From Chitinophaga sp. CF418 (GTDB lineage: Bacteria > Bacteroidota > Bacteroidia > Chitinophagales > Chitinophagaceae), in NCBI RefSeq assembly GCF_900142925.1, contig NZ_FRCN01000023.1:1-64000 (forward strand): 64,000 nucleotides of DNA, written 5' to 3'. Under the pieces are notes generated by a model. The model saw only the letters and a program-made list of their open reading frames with translations, did not search any database and had not been told where the DNA came from. How positions within the stretch are numbered: position 1 is the stretch's first letter; the number at the start of each line of letters is the position of its first letter. The position numbers and the translations under genes were made by a program. Below, in pieces: positions 55,575-64,000 of this stretch.

Positions 55575-56945
55575 TCAAAATTTAAAACCTAAGAGTGAAC
55601 TGATAAAAACCCCATCTTTATGCTGGGGTATCACGTCATTGATAAAATCCCCGGTCTTAAAATATTGTACGCCGGCATTGTAGCTCAGAAACTTGCTGAT
55701 CTGCCAGGATACCGTAGCAATGTAAGCTGTGCCAATATACTGGCTGTCTGAATTTGAGGAACCTAGCCTGAGCGTACCATCCGGGAGGTAAATACCGTCC
55801 TGCGGGGATTGCCGCCAGGAGAAGACCGTCTCTAAGGACAATAGCACATTCCCGACCGGGTTCCAGCTCAGGTTGGGATGAATAGACAGCAGGTTTGCCG
55901 GACCGGCCTGTGGGTTCATACCGAAATAACCGCCGTTCGGATATAAAGCGTTAAATGTGCCCAGTTTACCGTCGCCCTTTGCATCGTCGCCAGAAATAAA
56001 ATCGCTTCGGAGCTTTACTGTCGGAGCCCCGTTCAGATTAGCGAAGCGATAAGCGACATCCATCGAACCGCCCCAGGCGCGGATATCTGCCGCACCAAAC
56101 TTGCCCAACTGATAACCGATCTCAAAGTTGTAGAGCAGTTCATTTCCGATCGCCCACAACCGGGTACCTACGGTATGACGGGTTTCAGCGGCAACACCAT
56201 CATCAAACCTGGTTTCACCTCGGTTGATACCCATATAATAAAGGTCGATATTGAGCATTTTAGCCGCATTATGTGTGCTGTAAATACCCCAAAGGCTCGA
56301 TTTTCGGCTAATAATGGGATTATCAAACACACCGGTCTTTACACGGCCGGCCGCCATGAGGAAAGCATCAACATTCCATTTTGAGGAAGTATATGCCACC
56401 TTGGCTCCGTCGAAATACAAGCGAAGGTTGGGGCCTTCGCGGACATCGAGCAGCCGTCCGCTACCGTACTGCAATTCCTGGCGTCCTAACCGGATGGTCA
56501 TCCTATCATCCATTCCCTTGTAAGGGATCAGGTCTATGAAAAGGTTTTGAACGTTCAGCTGATCTTCATCGATGGGCCGCGGTCCATTCTTTCGCCCGTT
56601 CTCCAAGCCACTTCGTAGCTGACCGAAGATCCTGATCCTGCTACTTAGATGCAGATCAGCATGCAGCTGGTACCGCTGTAGCAAGAAAATATTTCTGCCA
56701 ACATTACTTGCGCCCCAGTCTTCGTGCTCTGCCCGGTCCAGTTCCCCCCGTAGCTCACCACCGAAGGAAACATAGGTTCTTCCGCTTTCCGAAAGCGGCA
56801 GGTATTTCAACCTGTTGTAAAAGGTCCGGCTGCTATCCTTCAAAGCTGAATAATCTTCATCAAAACGTAACAGTTTGAAATTTTGGGCATAGGAAAATTT
56901 TGCCAACATTAAGAGACTTATTAGTAATACAGTTTTTGGTTTCAT
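55575..56945 (-). CDS. Alginate-export-type outer-membrane porin
   Basis: 456 residues from the ATG at 56945, which starts a signal peptide ending SYAQ; the frame runs to 57071 but that extension is basic and implausible. The protein is predicted almost entirely beta, with alternating hydrophobic strands, an N-terminal YVSFGGELRGELD, a RLGRQELQYGSGRLLD segment typical of the alginate_export family, and a terminal phenylalanine (LLGFKF), as expected for an outer-membrane barrel. Substrate uncertain. It is upstream of the amidohydrolase gene on the same strand, so import or export coupled to hydrolysis is plausible but unproven. Confidence 0.87.
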   Translation of the reverse strand: MKPKTVLLISLLMLAKFSYAQNFKLLRFDEDYSALKDSSRTFYNRLKYLPLSESGRTYVSFGGELRGELDRAEHEDWGASNVGRNIFLLQRYQLHADLHLSSRIRIFGQLRSGLENGRKNGPRPIDEDQLNVQNLFIDLIPYKGMDDRMTIRLGRQELQYGSGRLLDVREGPNLRLYFDGAKVAYTSSKWNVDAFLMAAGRVKTGVFDNPIISRKSSLWGIYSTHNAAKMLNIDLYYMGINRGETRFDDGVAAETRHTVGTRLWAIGNELLYNFEIGYQLGKFGAADIRAWGGSMDVAYRFANLNGAPTVKLRSDFISGDDAKGDGKLGTFNALYPNGGYFGMNPQAGPANLLSIHPNLSWNPVGNVLLSLETVFSWRQSPQDGIYLPDGTLRLGSSNSDSQYIGTAYIATVSWQISKFLSYNAGVQYFKTGDFINDVIPQHKDGVFISSLLGFKF

Positions 56946-57277
56946 CAGCCGTGCATATTTATTGATTGATCTCCCGACCCGTTTTGGTTGGGGCCGTTTT
57001 CCTTTCATCGTACATCGTTTTTTGGTTCCCAAAGGAGGGTTCCCCCCGTTCGCATATTTATATATTTCCATTCCGTTCGAATCATTTTTTGCAGCTTTTT
57101 AGAACGATAGTCAATGGAAATATGGATCCCCTGTACTACATGAACATCGTTATAAGAAATCATGCAAATCTCTGCAATCGGAATGCAACGGAACGAAGAT
57201 GTTTGTCGGAAAAGTAAGTAGACAAATGTCTACTGTTTTAATTGAGGCAGGAAAATAGACTGGTTTAAACAACTCTT

Positions 57278-57490
57278 GCCGGCGATTGTCACGGCCTAAG
57301 CTATCTCTACAGATGCCTGGTTAAGAAGCAATGACAATGTTGAGGAAAACAATCGGCAAGCTCGGGATAGCGTACTATTATTCCGCATAATGCTTACCTG
57401 TAGCAGAACTTATGGCGTATGTTACCGCGCCCGATAACTGGCCCTGATGTTACTTCCTTAGGGGATATTCATTATTGGGCGATAGGCAGA
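57278..57490 (-). pseudogene. Decayed partial copy of the adjacent Crp/Fnr regulator gene
   Basis: 213 bases align with 57541-57750, the C-terminal part of the Crp/Fnr gene. Shared blocks include GAAGCAATGACA, AAGCTCGGGATA and GGCC-TGATGTTAC. On the minus strand it reads RYPELADCFPQH against CYPELVDRFPQH in the intact gene, then an extra T (CATTGTCATTG against CATGTCATTG) shifts the frame and stops follow. It is an inactive duplicate fragment. Confidence 0.82.
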
Positions 57491-57526
57491 AAAATGTTCT
57501 GCCTGTTAAGACAAGAAATAACAATG

Positions 57527-58111
57527 TTATTTTAAATTATGCCGGCGTTTGACACGGCTTAACGTATCTTTATTGATACCTAGATAAGAAGCAATGACAT
57601 GCTGAGGAAAACGATCAACAAGCTCGGGATAACAATCAGCAAAATCTATATAACGCTTTTCAGCAGTGAAACTTATTGCAGCTGTGAGGCGTCGTTCATT
57701 GGCCATGATGTTACGTTCGTCGAGCTTGTTCATCATTTGCCGAAAGGCTGGAACCTTTTTCTCCAACTCCTTAGCGTTATCTAAAGTCATACAAAGCAAG
57801 TCGCATTGCTCCAAAGCATCGATATGGAATCGGCTTGGCGTTTGATTTATAAAACTTTCACGGTCGCCCATCCACCAATCCTTGATCCCAAGCCTCACAG
57901 TATGTTCCAGCCCCTTATCATCAACGAAATACATCCGCATCGCACCTTTTACAATAAATGCAAATTTCTTACAAACGTCTCCATTCTGCAAAATGTATTT
58001 CCTTTTCCCTAATCTGACTGGCGTAAAGTTCTGCCTTATCAATTCCTTATCCTCCTCTGTTAGTGGTCGAGAGCTAAATTTTTGCAGATAATTAATGTAA
58101 GCGTCGTACAT
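57527..58111 (-). CDS. Crp/Fnr family transcriptional regulator
   Basis: 194 residues. An N-terminal cyclic-nucleotide-binding-type beta-roll (GKRKYILQNGDVCKKFAFIVKGAMRMYF, then HTVRLGIKDWWMGDRESF) is followed by a C-terminal helix-turn-helix (FPQHVIASYLGINKDTLSRVKRRHN). This short form is common in Bacteroidota, and its ligand is usually unknown. A decayed fragment of a second copy lies directly downstream. Confidence 0.9.
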   Translation of the reverse strand: MYDAYINYLQKFSSRPLTEEDKELIRQNFTPVRLGKRKYILQNGDVCKKFAFIVKGAMRMYFVDDKGLEHTVRLGIKDWWMGDRESFINQTPSRFHIDALEQCDLLCMTLDNAKELEKKVPAFRQMMNKLDERNIMANERRLTAAISFTAEKRYIDFADCYPELVDRFPQHVIASYLGINKDTLSRVKRRHNLK

Positions 58112-58240
58112 ATAACCCTTGCGTCTATTTTAAATATTGAAAGAATGTTTACGTTGTGCTAATATACAATAATTGAAATTTATTGCTAGATCCGTCGCAA
58201 AAATCATAATCCAATCAATTGACCTACTGATCGTTACAAC

Positions 58241-58591
58241 GTGTGGCTTCAATGCATTACGGCTGACTTTCTCATTGATAGAAAAGTGGACGTTTGGAGC
58301 TTGACGCGAAGGCTTGTTTGGTCAAACCCGTATAAAGACGGGAAACATGAAATAGTTAAAATCGTAAAAGAGTCAGCATATGTTACGCGTCGATTTTTTC
58401 TAACCTCACAATTTACCAATTCGGAGTATCGGTTATTAGGTGATGAAATAGTGAAACAAGGTGGCTATTGGCAAGTTGACTTTGGAGGTATTGCGACAAT
58501 AAACTTACCAGAACACTGTGCTCTCGATATCGACGCAATTTTCAAGATTTTTGATTTTAAACCAACTGAGATAATAGACGATTTGAGATAA
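58241..58591 (+). CDS. Small protein of unknown function
   Basis: 116 residues from a GTG at 58241; no convincing ATG start, so the N-terminus is uncertain. The C-terminal ~80 residues look like a compact soluble domain (IVKIVKESAYVTRRFFLT, GYWQVDFGGIATINLP, IDAIFKIFDFKPTEIIDDL). No family recognised. It could be an immunity- or antitoxin-like orphan; context gives no further clue. Confidence 0.5.
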   Translation: MWLQCITADFLIDRKVDVWSLTRRLVWSNPYKDGKHEIVKIVKESAYVTRRFFLTSQFTNSEYRLLGDEIVKQGGYWQVDFGGIATINLPEHCALDIDAIFKIFDFKPTEIIDDLR

Positions 58592-58900
58592 ATATGGAAG
58601 CCTAGTTACGTGTAAAGAAGGAAATGCAACTGGATGCAATGGAATTTATCTGTAAAAGACTGAATTTGATCTTGCAATGGTTAAATAGCCGCTAAGATTT
58701 AATCTTACAATTGTCATCTGATCACAGTGATATCAGGACGATAGAATTTCGACAAAATCGCACACCCAGATGTACGTTTTCGAACGATACGCCCAATGCG
58801 AAAATGCATGAAATGCTTATTGTCAATCTATTATGAAATTGGCATGTATTTTAGGTGATTGATAACCAATATAGTACAATATCAAACATACCATACGCGC

Positions 58901-61264
58901 ATGTTTAAAACTTATTTCAAACTCGCCTACAGGAATGTCATCAGGGATAAAGCTTATTCCATTATTAATATATCAGGTTTAGCAATAGGCCTGGCATCGA
59001 GTATCCTGATCTTGCTTTGGGTGCAAAATGAACTGAGTTACGACAAGTTTCATAAAAATGCCGGCCAGATATATCGTATCAGCGGCGATTTCGGTGATTA
59101 TAAAGCCGCGGTAAACGCGGAAGCCATGCCCGCCGGGTTAAAAGCACAAATACCGGTTGTTGAAAATACCGTCAGGTTTAGCAAGATCTCCACAGTGCTG
59201 TTTGAAGCAGGCAAAAGGAAATTTGAAGAAAAACGTGTATTCTACGCTGACCCGAGTTTCATGGATGTATTTTCTTTTCCCCTTGTACAGGGTGATCGTG
59301 CTACGGCATTAAAACAAGAAAATGGCGTTTTAATAACGCAGGAAATGGCTGCAAAATATTTTGGGAACCAAAATCCGATCGGTAAGATCTTACGAAAAGA
59401 CAATCGTGAATATGTGATGGTAACAGGTGTTTTGGCCAACGTTCCGGCCAATTCAGACCTGCAGTTTGATTTTATACTGCCAATGGTTATTTTACAAAAA
59501 ACGGATAAATATCCGGACAATAATAAATGGGAGGACTTTAATTTTTACACCTATATTCAACTAGCTCAAAGTTTTGACCCTTCTACCGCCAATTTATCCA
59601 GGCTGGTAAAGCAAATGACGCAGCTATTTCAAAGTCATAGTTCAATGGAGGTTGTATTCCAATTGCAGCCTTTAACCAAAATCCATCTGGCACCTGCAAG
59701 ACTGGGGGATTTTCCGGGCCATGGGAATGCACAATATGTAAATATCTTTTTTATCGTCGCTATTTTGATACTTATAGTAGCTTGTATCAATTTTATGAAC
59801 CTGGCTACGGCACGCTCGGCCCGGAGGGCGAAAGAAATTGGCTTGCGTAAAGTGGCGGGAGCCATGCGCGGACAACTGATCCTCCAGTTTTTAAGCGAGG
59901 CTGTTTTTATTTCATTTCTTTCGCTATTCCTTACGCTTGCGGTTGTCTGGTTATTTTTGCCAGCATTTAATGAAATAGCCGATAGAAAATTGTCCATTCC
60001 TTATTCAGATGTCAGATTTTGGTTAAGCCTCCTGGGTATAGCACTGCTAGCCGGATTGGTTTCAGGTAGCTACCCTGCCTTATTTCTCTCCGGCTTTAAC
60101 CCGGTTAAAGTACTCAAAGGAAACGTAAGATCAATGGGCAGCAATTTGCTGTTTCGTAATGCCCTGGTCGTCATCCAATTCACGACATCTATCATATTGC
60201 TGATAGGTACTGCGGTTATTTATAACCAGCTTAAATTCATAAAAGACCGTAACCCCGGCTTTGAAAAGGCTAACCTTTTGTATATGCCCACCAAAGGGGA
60301 ACTCTGGAATAAGCAGCAGACCTTAAAAAATGAGTTAAAACAAAATCCGCTTACCAGTGATTTCGCCATTACTTCTGACCTACCCACCAATCTGCTTTCC
60401 GGAAATGGAAGTGCAAACTGGGAAGGCAAAGATCCCAACTTACAAATAGTTTATCAATTGATGGATGTCAATGAGGATTTTATAGATGTATTTAAGCTGA
60501 AGCTTGTAAATGGGAGAAGCTTTTCGAGATCATTTCCGGCAGATTCAAATAATTTCATGGTCAACGAAAAAATGTTGAGCATTATGGGCTTAAATGCAGC
60601 CACTGCAGTTGGTAAGGCGTTTGAATTTACCGGTTATAAGGGTACGATCATTGGTGTTGTAAAGGACTTTAATTTCAAACCGGTGCAACAGGCTATAGAG
60701 CCACTGATCTTGCGCTATAATAAAGACGGCGGTTTTTTAGTGGTGAGAACATTGCCAGGCAAAACTGACGCAACTATACAGGCGTTGTCAAAGATAAGCC
60801 AGCAGCTTAACCCGGCCTACCCCTTCAAATTCGATTTCATCGACCAGGATATGGCCAATCTTTATAAAGGAGAACAAAATATGGGTAACATCTTTAACCT
60901 TTTTGCTCTTCTGGGCATCTTTATCTCTTGTCTCGGTTTATATGGCTTATCCGCCTTTATGGCCGAACAGCGTACCAAAGAAATTGGCGTGCGTAAGGTG
61001 TTGGGCGCCTCTGTGTTAAACCTCGTTTATTTATTATCCTCCGGTATCACCAGGTTGATCCTGGTTGCCATAGTTATATCAATACCGCTTTCATATTATG
61101 CAGTTAATAGTTGGCTGGCTGGTTTCGCATATCATATAAATGTTGGTTGGGTAGTATATTTCACGGCATCCCTGGCAGCTTTGGGAATTGCCTGGCTAAC
61201 TGTTAGCTATGAATCTATAAAAGCAGCAATTGTTAATCCTATAAAGAGTTTAAGAGCAGAGTGA
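58901..61264 (+). CDS. MacB/FtsX-like ABC transporter permease
   Basis: 787 residues from the ATG at 58901 (MFKTYFKLAYRNVIRDKAYS), the usual start of this family. Domains: TM1, a periplasmic MacB_PCD domain (~40-240), three membrane segments with the FtsX motif (ARSARRAKEIGLRKVAGA), a second periplasmic part (~400-640), and three more membrane segments with TKEIGVRKVLGASV. Paired FtsX modules are typical of Bacteroidota permeases that export antimicrobial peptides or lipoprotein-linked substrates. No ATPase gene is adjacent in the window. Its 3' end overlaps a convergent gene fragment. Confidence 0.9.
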   Translation: MFKTYFKLAYRNVIRDKAYSIINISGLAIGLASSILILLWVQNELSYDKFHKNAGQIYRISGDFGDYKAAVNAEAMPAGLKAQIPVVENTVRFSKISTVLFEAGKRKFEEKRVFYADPSFMDVFSFPLVQGDRATALKQENGVLITQEMAAKYFGNQNPIGKILRKDNREYVMVTGVLANVPANSDLQFDFILPMVILQKTDKYPDNNKWEDFNFYTYIQLAQSFDPSTANLSRLVKQMTQLFQSHSSMEVVFQLQPLTKIHLAPARLGDFPGHGNAQYVNIFFIVAILILIVACINFMNLATARSARRAKEIGLRKVAGAMRGQLILQFLSEAVFISFLSLFLTLAVVWLFLPAFNEIADRKLSIPYSDVRFWLSLLGIALLAGLVSGSYPALFLSGFNPVKVLKGNVRSMGSNLLFRNALVVIQFTTSIILLIGTAVIYNQLKFIKDRNPGFEKANLLYMPTKGELWNKQQTLKNELKQNPLTSDFAITSDLPTNLLSGNGSANWEGKDPNLQIVYQLMDVNEDFIDVFKLKLVNGRSFSRSFPADSNNFMVNEKMLSIMGLNAATAVGKAFEFTGYKGTIIGVVKDFNFKPVQQAIEPLILRYNKDGGFLVVRTLPGKTDATIQALSKISQQLNPAYPFKFDFIDQDMANLYKGEQNMGNIFNLFALLGIFISCLGLYGLSAFMAEQRTKEIGVRKVLGASVLNLVYLLSSGITRLILVAIVISIPLSYYAVNSWLAGFAYHINVGWVVYFTASLAALGIAWLTVSYESIKAAIVNPIKSLRAE

Positions 61265-61644
61265 TCCTCGTTATTCAAGCCGAAGGCTATTGCAATACAG
61301 GATAAGTGTAAGTTGAAGGTTTGACTATTATTTCTTAAGTGTCTGTTCAAGTATTGCCTATTACAATTTATCTGCCGGTTTTCAATGCATATCCTGCCCA
61401 AATGTTTTGTGCGATACGGCATTATGGTATCTGATATAAACCTCAACACGAGCTCTTCCAAGTAAAGTTCATCCATTTGCTCTCTACTCACATCTATTAA
61501 TTGTACAAACTTCTCATTGTTAGCCAATCTTTTCAGAAAATTGTTAAACTCCGATGAAATTTCTCGAAACAATGAATTTCTAATTTCTTGATTAGTTAAC
61601 GGAGAGCCTCCCGTATTCAATCTATTGAAGAGTCCAATGTAATA
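61207..61644 (-). pseudogene. DUF262 fragment (GmrSD-like), truncated
   Basis: The minus-strand frame reads FNRLNTGGSPLTNQEIRNSL and then LEELVLRFIS, the conserved DUF262 segment just after the DGQQR-type catalytic region. The catalytic N-terminal part is missing: an in-frame stop (TGA at 61645-61647) lies immediately upstream. There is no ATG; the first ORF codon is TTG. Residues after ~65 no longer look like DUF262. It overlaps the 3' end of the permease gene. GmrSD-type DUF262 proteins act as nucleases against modified phage DNA; this remnant cannot. Confidence 0.72.
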
Positions 61645-61820
61645 TCAATCTTAAGGGTCATGTATTCTTCAAGGTCGTCAAAATCGTTTATCCGTTGGTT
61701 ATGACTATCCAAGAATGAGAGAAAAGCCTCATCATTGCCACTTCCCCCAATTTTCTATTGAGATGGCCTCCCTTGTGATCCCGCAGGGGCAATTCTAATA
61801 TTTTCAAATCTGCTACGGTT
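61617..61820 (-). pseudogene. Gene fragment, unknown
   Basis: An open stretch of ~66 codons without a start codon (contains GGSGNDEAFLSFLDSHNQ and FDDLEEYMTLKIDITLDSS) ends at TGA 61617-61619, out of frame with the DUF262 fragment it abuts. A second open frame over the same bases ends with SRFENIRIAPAGSQGRPSQ. One of them is probably a remnant of another gene. No family recognised. Confidence 0.35.
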
Positions 61821-62292
61821 CAACCTAAGCGTATTTGTCTCTGGCACATAAACAAGCAACACATTTACGGCAGTCTGGGCTCAAAGGTTTCAAATCAAAG
61901 TCGTGCGCTTCGATTTAGCGGTTTAAATGGTTTGGAATTCTTAAATTTTAGAAGCATCTGATTTTCCAAACGCATATACAATGCGTGTCTAATTGCTTTC
62001 TTTGTTCAGCGGTGGGGTGACTAATATCGCAACTACGTTACTACGCTCAAACGAATGTGTTATGTGTTTTTTCATATCGTTTTGTGATCTTTGACTTTAG
62101 TTAAAGTTTTATGTTGCCCACTAGCCGTTGTGGTTTCCTATACTTTGTTCGTATTAATTCAGAATTTTCAGTTTAGATCTTAGCCTATACATGTGAATAG
62201 TTGGATTATTGTAGCATCTTATAATAGATCTGTCATTCGAGTACGCCAAGTTCACCTTTTGTAATATTTTCTTAAAGTCTACCTAAATTCAA
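61821..62292. other. Non-coding stretch with no recognised feature
   Basis: AT-rich sequence with stops in all frames I followed. No hairpin, promoter or gene could be supported. It lies within the run of gene remnants between the permease and the second RHS-like gene. Confidence 0.4.
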
Positions 62293-62580
62293 ATGAAGCA
62301 AGCATTTTTTTTTCCTTTCATTCTAAGATTTGGTATTGTTTCTATTACTTCCGTTGTACATGCACAGCCTGGACGGAGATTGGGGCAACTAACAACGGAT
62401 CATCTTTACCTACTATAAACTATTGCAGGTGAACGGTTCCGCTCATCAATATTCCACTCTAATTGAGATAAGCGTATAGGCAAATCATAATTTTTATAAT
62501 ATGCAGGGTGCCTACACTATTTGTGTAGATAAATCCGCAGGAACCAAATGCAATGTCGTTATAGGGGTGTGGCATTATTA
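62293..62580 (+). pseudogene. Remnant of a small secreted protein gene
   Basis: Starts at an ATG at 62293 with a good signal peptide (MKQAFFFPFILRFG, ending VHAQ) but stops after 41 codons at TAA 62416. A different frame then reads NGSAHQYSTLIEISV, a stop, and MQGAYTICVDKSAGTKCN-like sequence resembling an Ig/PKD-type domain up to a TAG near 62580. This is consistent with a frameshifted, decayed secreted-protein gene. Confidence 0.5.
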
Positions 62581-62654
62581 GTTCCAGCGCACTTAAAGAC
62601 ATAGGTAGATGCGTTTGGAATATAAACATTACAAGTAATTTCTAACTATATATT

Positions 62655-64000
62655 ATGAAAGGACAGCTTTTCGTACTTCAATGTTTTTGCTTTTTATTAT
62701 GTTTTGGTTTTAATACGTTCGGGCAGTCAAATATTGGTGATCCACAGTTTGATTATTCTCCAAAAACACCAGCCGTTGCGTCGATGCAACAGGCGATTGA
62801 TGTTCCGGTAAGTAATTTTACAGGTTCCGGTTGTTTTACGATTCCTTTGCATACAGTCCGATCAAAGGATATAATTGTGCCTGTTACGATAGCATATCAG
62901 GCAGGCGGTATAAAGGTAGACCAGGATGCTACAATGGTTGGTCTGGGTTGGGAGTTTAAAGGTGGAGGAATGATTTCGCGTACTGTGAGAGGAAATCCTG
63001 ATGAGGGTTTGATTACTAAAGTATGGAAGGATACAATTATTACGGTGGTGGGAACACGGATTGATACAACTATTCGCTATCATAGCAAGGTGGAGGAGTA
63101 TGTACTCATGAAGGGCAAGCATGGTGGTTTTTATGTCGATAATGGCAATTCGCCTGATATCCCGGCTTTGTCTACTGTTATGCAGCAACATAATGACGCC
63201 ATTAAAAATGGACAGATACCTGCACCTTCAGATATGGATTGGACATTTTACGGACTGAATGACGCTTCCCCGGATTTGTTTTATTATGATTGTGGGAACT
63301 ACTCAGGAAAATTCTTTTTTGGGAATAACAGAGTGCCGGTGCTTGTTCCTTATAATAAGGATATCAAAATTGTGCCTGTTTTCTCCCAACAAAATCTGAA
63401 TGGCTGGACTAACTATTATTTTGATACCTGGTCTGTTACTACTCCCGATGGAATCACTTATTTTTTTGGGGAAACAGATAACTCAAAAATTTATGCCACA
63501 TATCAAGGGGCGCGTCGCCCCAATGCGTGGGCATTGACCAAAATAGTTAACAATCTCACAAAAGACAGTGTCATGTTTACTTATGACAAGGTGATTTCTT
63601 ATCATACTGGTACATCTAATAGAGAGGACTTCGTAACGCAAGAACAATTGGATTCATGTAACTGGCCATCTTCCACAAGGGCTGTTGAAATAAACGGCAT
63701 GGAGGAGTGTCAGCTTGCTACTATTACTACCAGAAACGAACAATTGAATTTTTATTATTCCACTACTGACAGTAATTATTATAAGGAATCATCCGTCTCA
63801 ACACATTTTAACAGACTCGACTCTTTCATTGTAAAGGATGTCAATAGTGCTGTGCCATATAAGAAGATTCAATTTACATATGGAAGTTTTCTTTCCCAAA
63901 AACTGAAATTGAAAGAAGTGCTGGTAATGAACTACCAGCGTACCCAAATCATGCCTTACACCTTCAATTACTACGATACGGCATTCAGAAAAGTGAAGGT
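62655..64000 (+). CDS. Second secreted RHS/SpvB-like shell protein (3'-truncated by window)
   Basis: Open from the ATG at 62655 to the window end (448 codons visible). The signal peptide ends TFGQ. The N-terminal SPKTPAVASMQQAIDVPVSN, AYQAGGIKVDQDATMVGLGW and GGMISRTVRGNPDEG correspond to SPKSPEVASLGKFGEIPVSY, DYHAGGVRIDEMASSVGLGW and GIGSISRQMVGIPDED in the RHS-like gene at 24887-28354, so both belong to one family. The visible part is the N-terminal beta-rich shell; any RHS core, toxin tip or immunity gene would lie beyond the window. Confidence 0.83.
   Translation, partial: MKGQLFVLQCFCFLLCFGFNTFGQSNIGDPQFDYSPKTPAVASMQQAIDVPVSNFTGSGCFTIPLHTVRSKDIIVPVTIAYQAGGIKVDQDATMVGLGWEFKGGGMISRTVRGNPDEGLITKVWKDTIITVVGTRIDTTIRYHSKVEEYVLMKGKHGGFYVDNGNSPDIPALSTVMQQHNDAIKNGQIPAPSDMDWTFYGLNDASPDLFYYDCGNYSGKFFFGNNRVPVLVPYNKDIKIVPVFSQQNLNGWTNYYFDTWSVTTPDGITYFFGETDNSKIYATYQGARRPNAWALTKIVNNLTKDSVMFTYDKVISYHTGTSNREDFVTQEQLDSCNWPSSTRAVEINGMEECQLATITTRNEQLNFYYSTTDSNYYKESSVSTHFNRLDSFIVKDVNSAVPYKKIQFTYGSFLSQKLKLKEVLVMNYQRTQIMPYTFNYYDTAFRKVK

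Noticed and set aside
62862..63191. Minus-strand 109-codon frame near the window end
   Set aside because: Antisense to the second RHS/SpvB-like gene, which is open through the window end with strong family motifs.

Overview
The window reads as chromosomal DNA of a Bacteroidota bacterium, most likely Chitinophagaceae and Chitinophaga-like. The evidence is: several secreted proteins with C-terminal sorting domains of the type IX secretion system (T9SS, 'PNP' motif followed by a beta-rich tail), many short secreted proteins whose signal peptides end in A/S-Q, promoters resembling the Bacteroidota TTG / TAnnTTTG type, FtsX-like permeases of the long Bacteroidota kind, and DUF6263-type and GlxA-type families. 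Coding density is moderate. I saw no tRNA, rRNA, CRISPR array, intact transposase or integrase.

Layout. 1-12.3 kb: a tandem array of three giant paralogous surface proteins (the first cut by the window edge) made of ~80-residue HYR/Ig-like modules arranged as ~480-bp double units. The intact copies share a promoter-like box, a long conserved leader and a palindromic terminator. 12.7-14.9 kb: a secreted SGNH hydrolase with four C-terminal beta repeats. 15-22.2 kb: an MFS transporter, an S41 peptidase lipoprotein, small secreted or membrane proteins, a DUF6263 protein and a DUF488 protein. 22.2-28.4 kb (minus strand): an RHS/SpvB-like shell gene ending at a TAG, followed in the same frame by an HEEGH-bearing toxin-like module, a coupled small secreted protein, and further small secreted proteins and degraded DNA. 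This looks like a polymorphic-toxin locus.

28.7-35.5 kb: a secreted protein, a nucleoside-phosphorylase-like protein, a small membrane protein of the DUF2905 kind, a second DUF6263 paralogue, a GH114/TM1410-like lipoprotein and a sorbosone-dehydrogenase-like/cytochrome c lipoprotein. 35.7-41.4 kb: a short UvrA-class ABC ATPase converging on a MarR - rifamycin phosphotransferase operon, with a clear palindromic operator before marR. 41.5-51.4 kb: a protein with primase-like DxD and GxH motifs, membrane proteins, an operon of a GlxA-type regulator with a secreted DJ-1/PfpI protein, a repeat protein, a FucP-like MFS transporter and a large T9SS protein.

51.7-58.1 kb: an AT-rich AraC/SDR pair, a secreted amidohydrolase, an alginate-export-type porin and a Crp/Fnr regulator that has a decayed partial copy beside it. 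58.2-64 kb: a small orphan gene, an FtsX/MacB-like permease, about 1.4 kb of gene remnants (DUF262 fragment, secreted-protein pseudogene), and the start of a second RHS/SpvB-like shell gene that runs off the window.

The strongest leads are the interrupted RHS/HExxH/immunity-like cassette, the repeat-number difference and shared leaders in the giant surface-protein array, and the MarR-operated rifamycin phosphotransferase.
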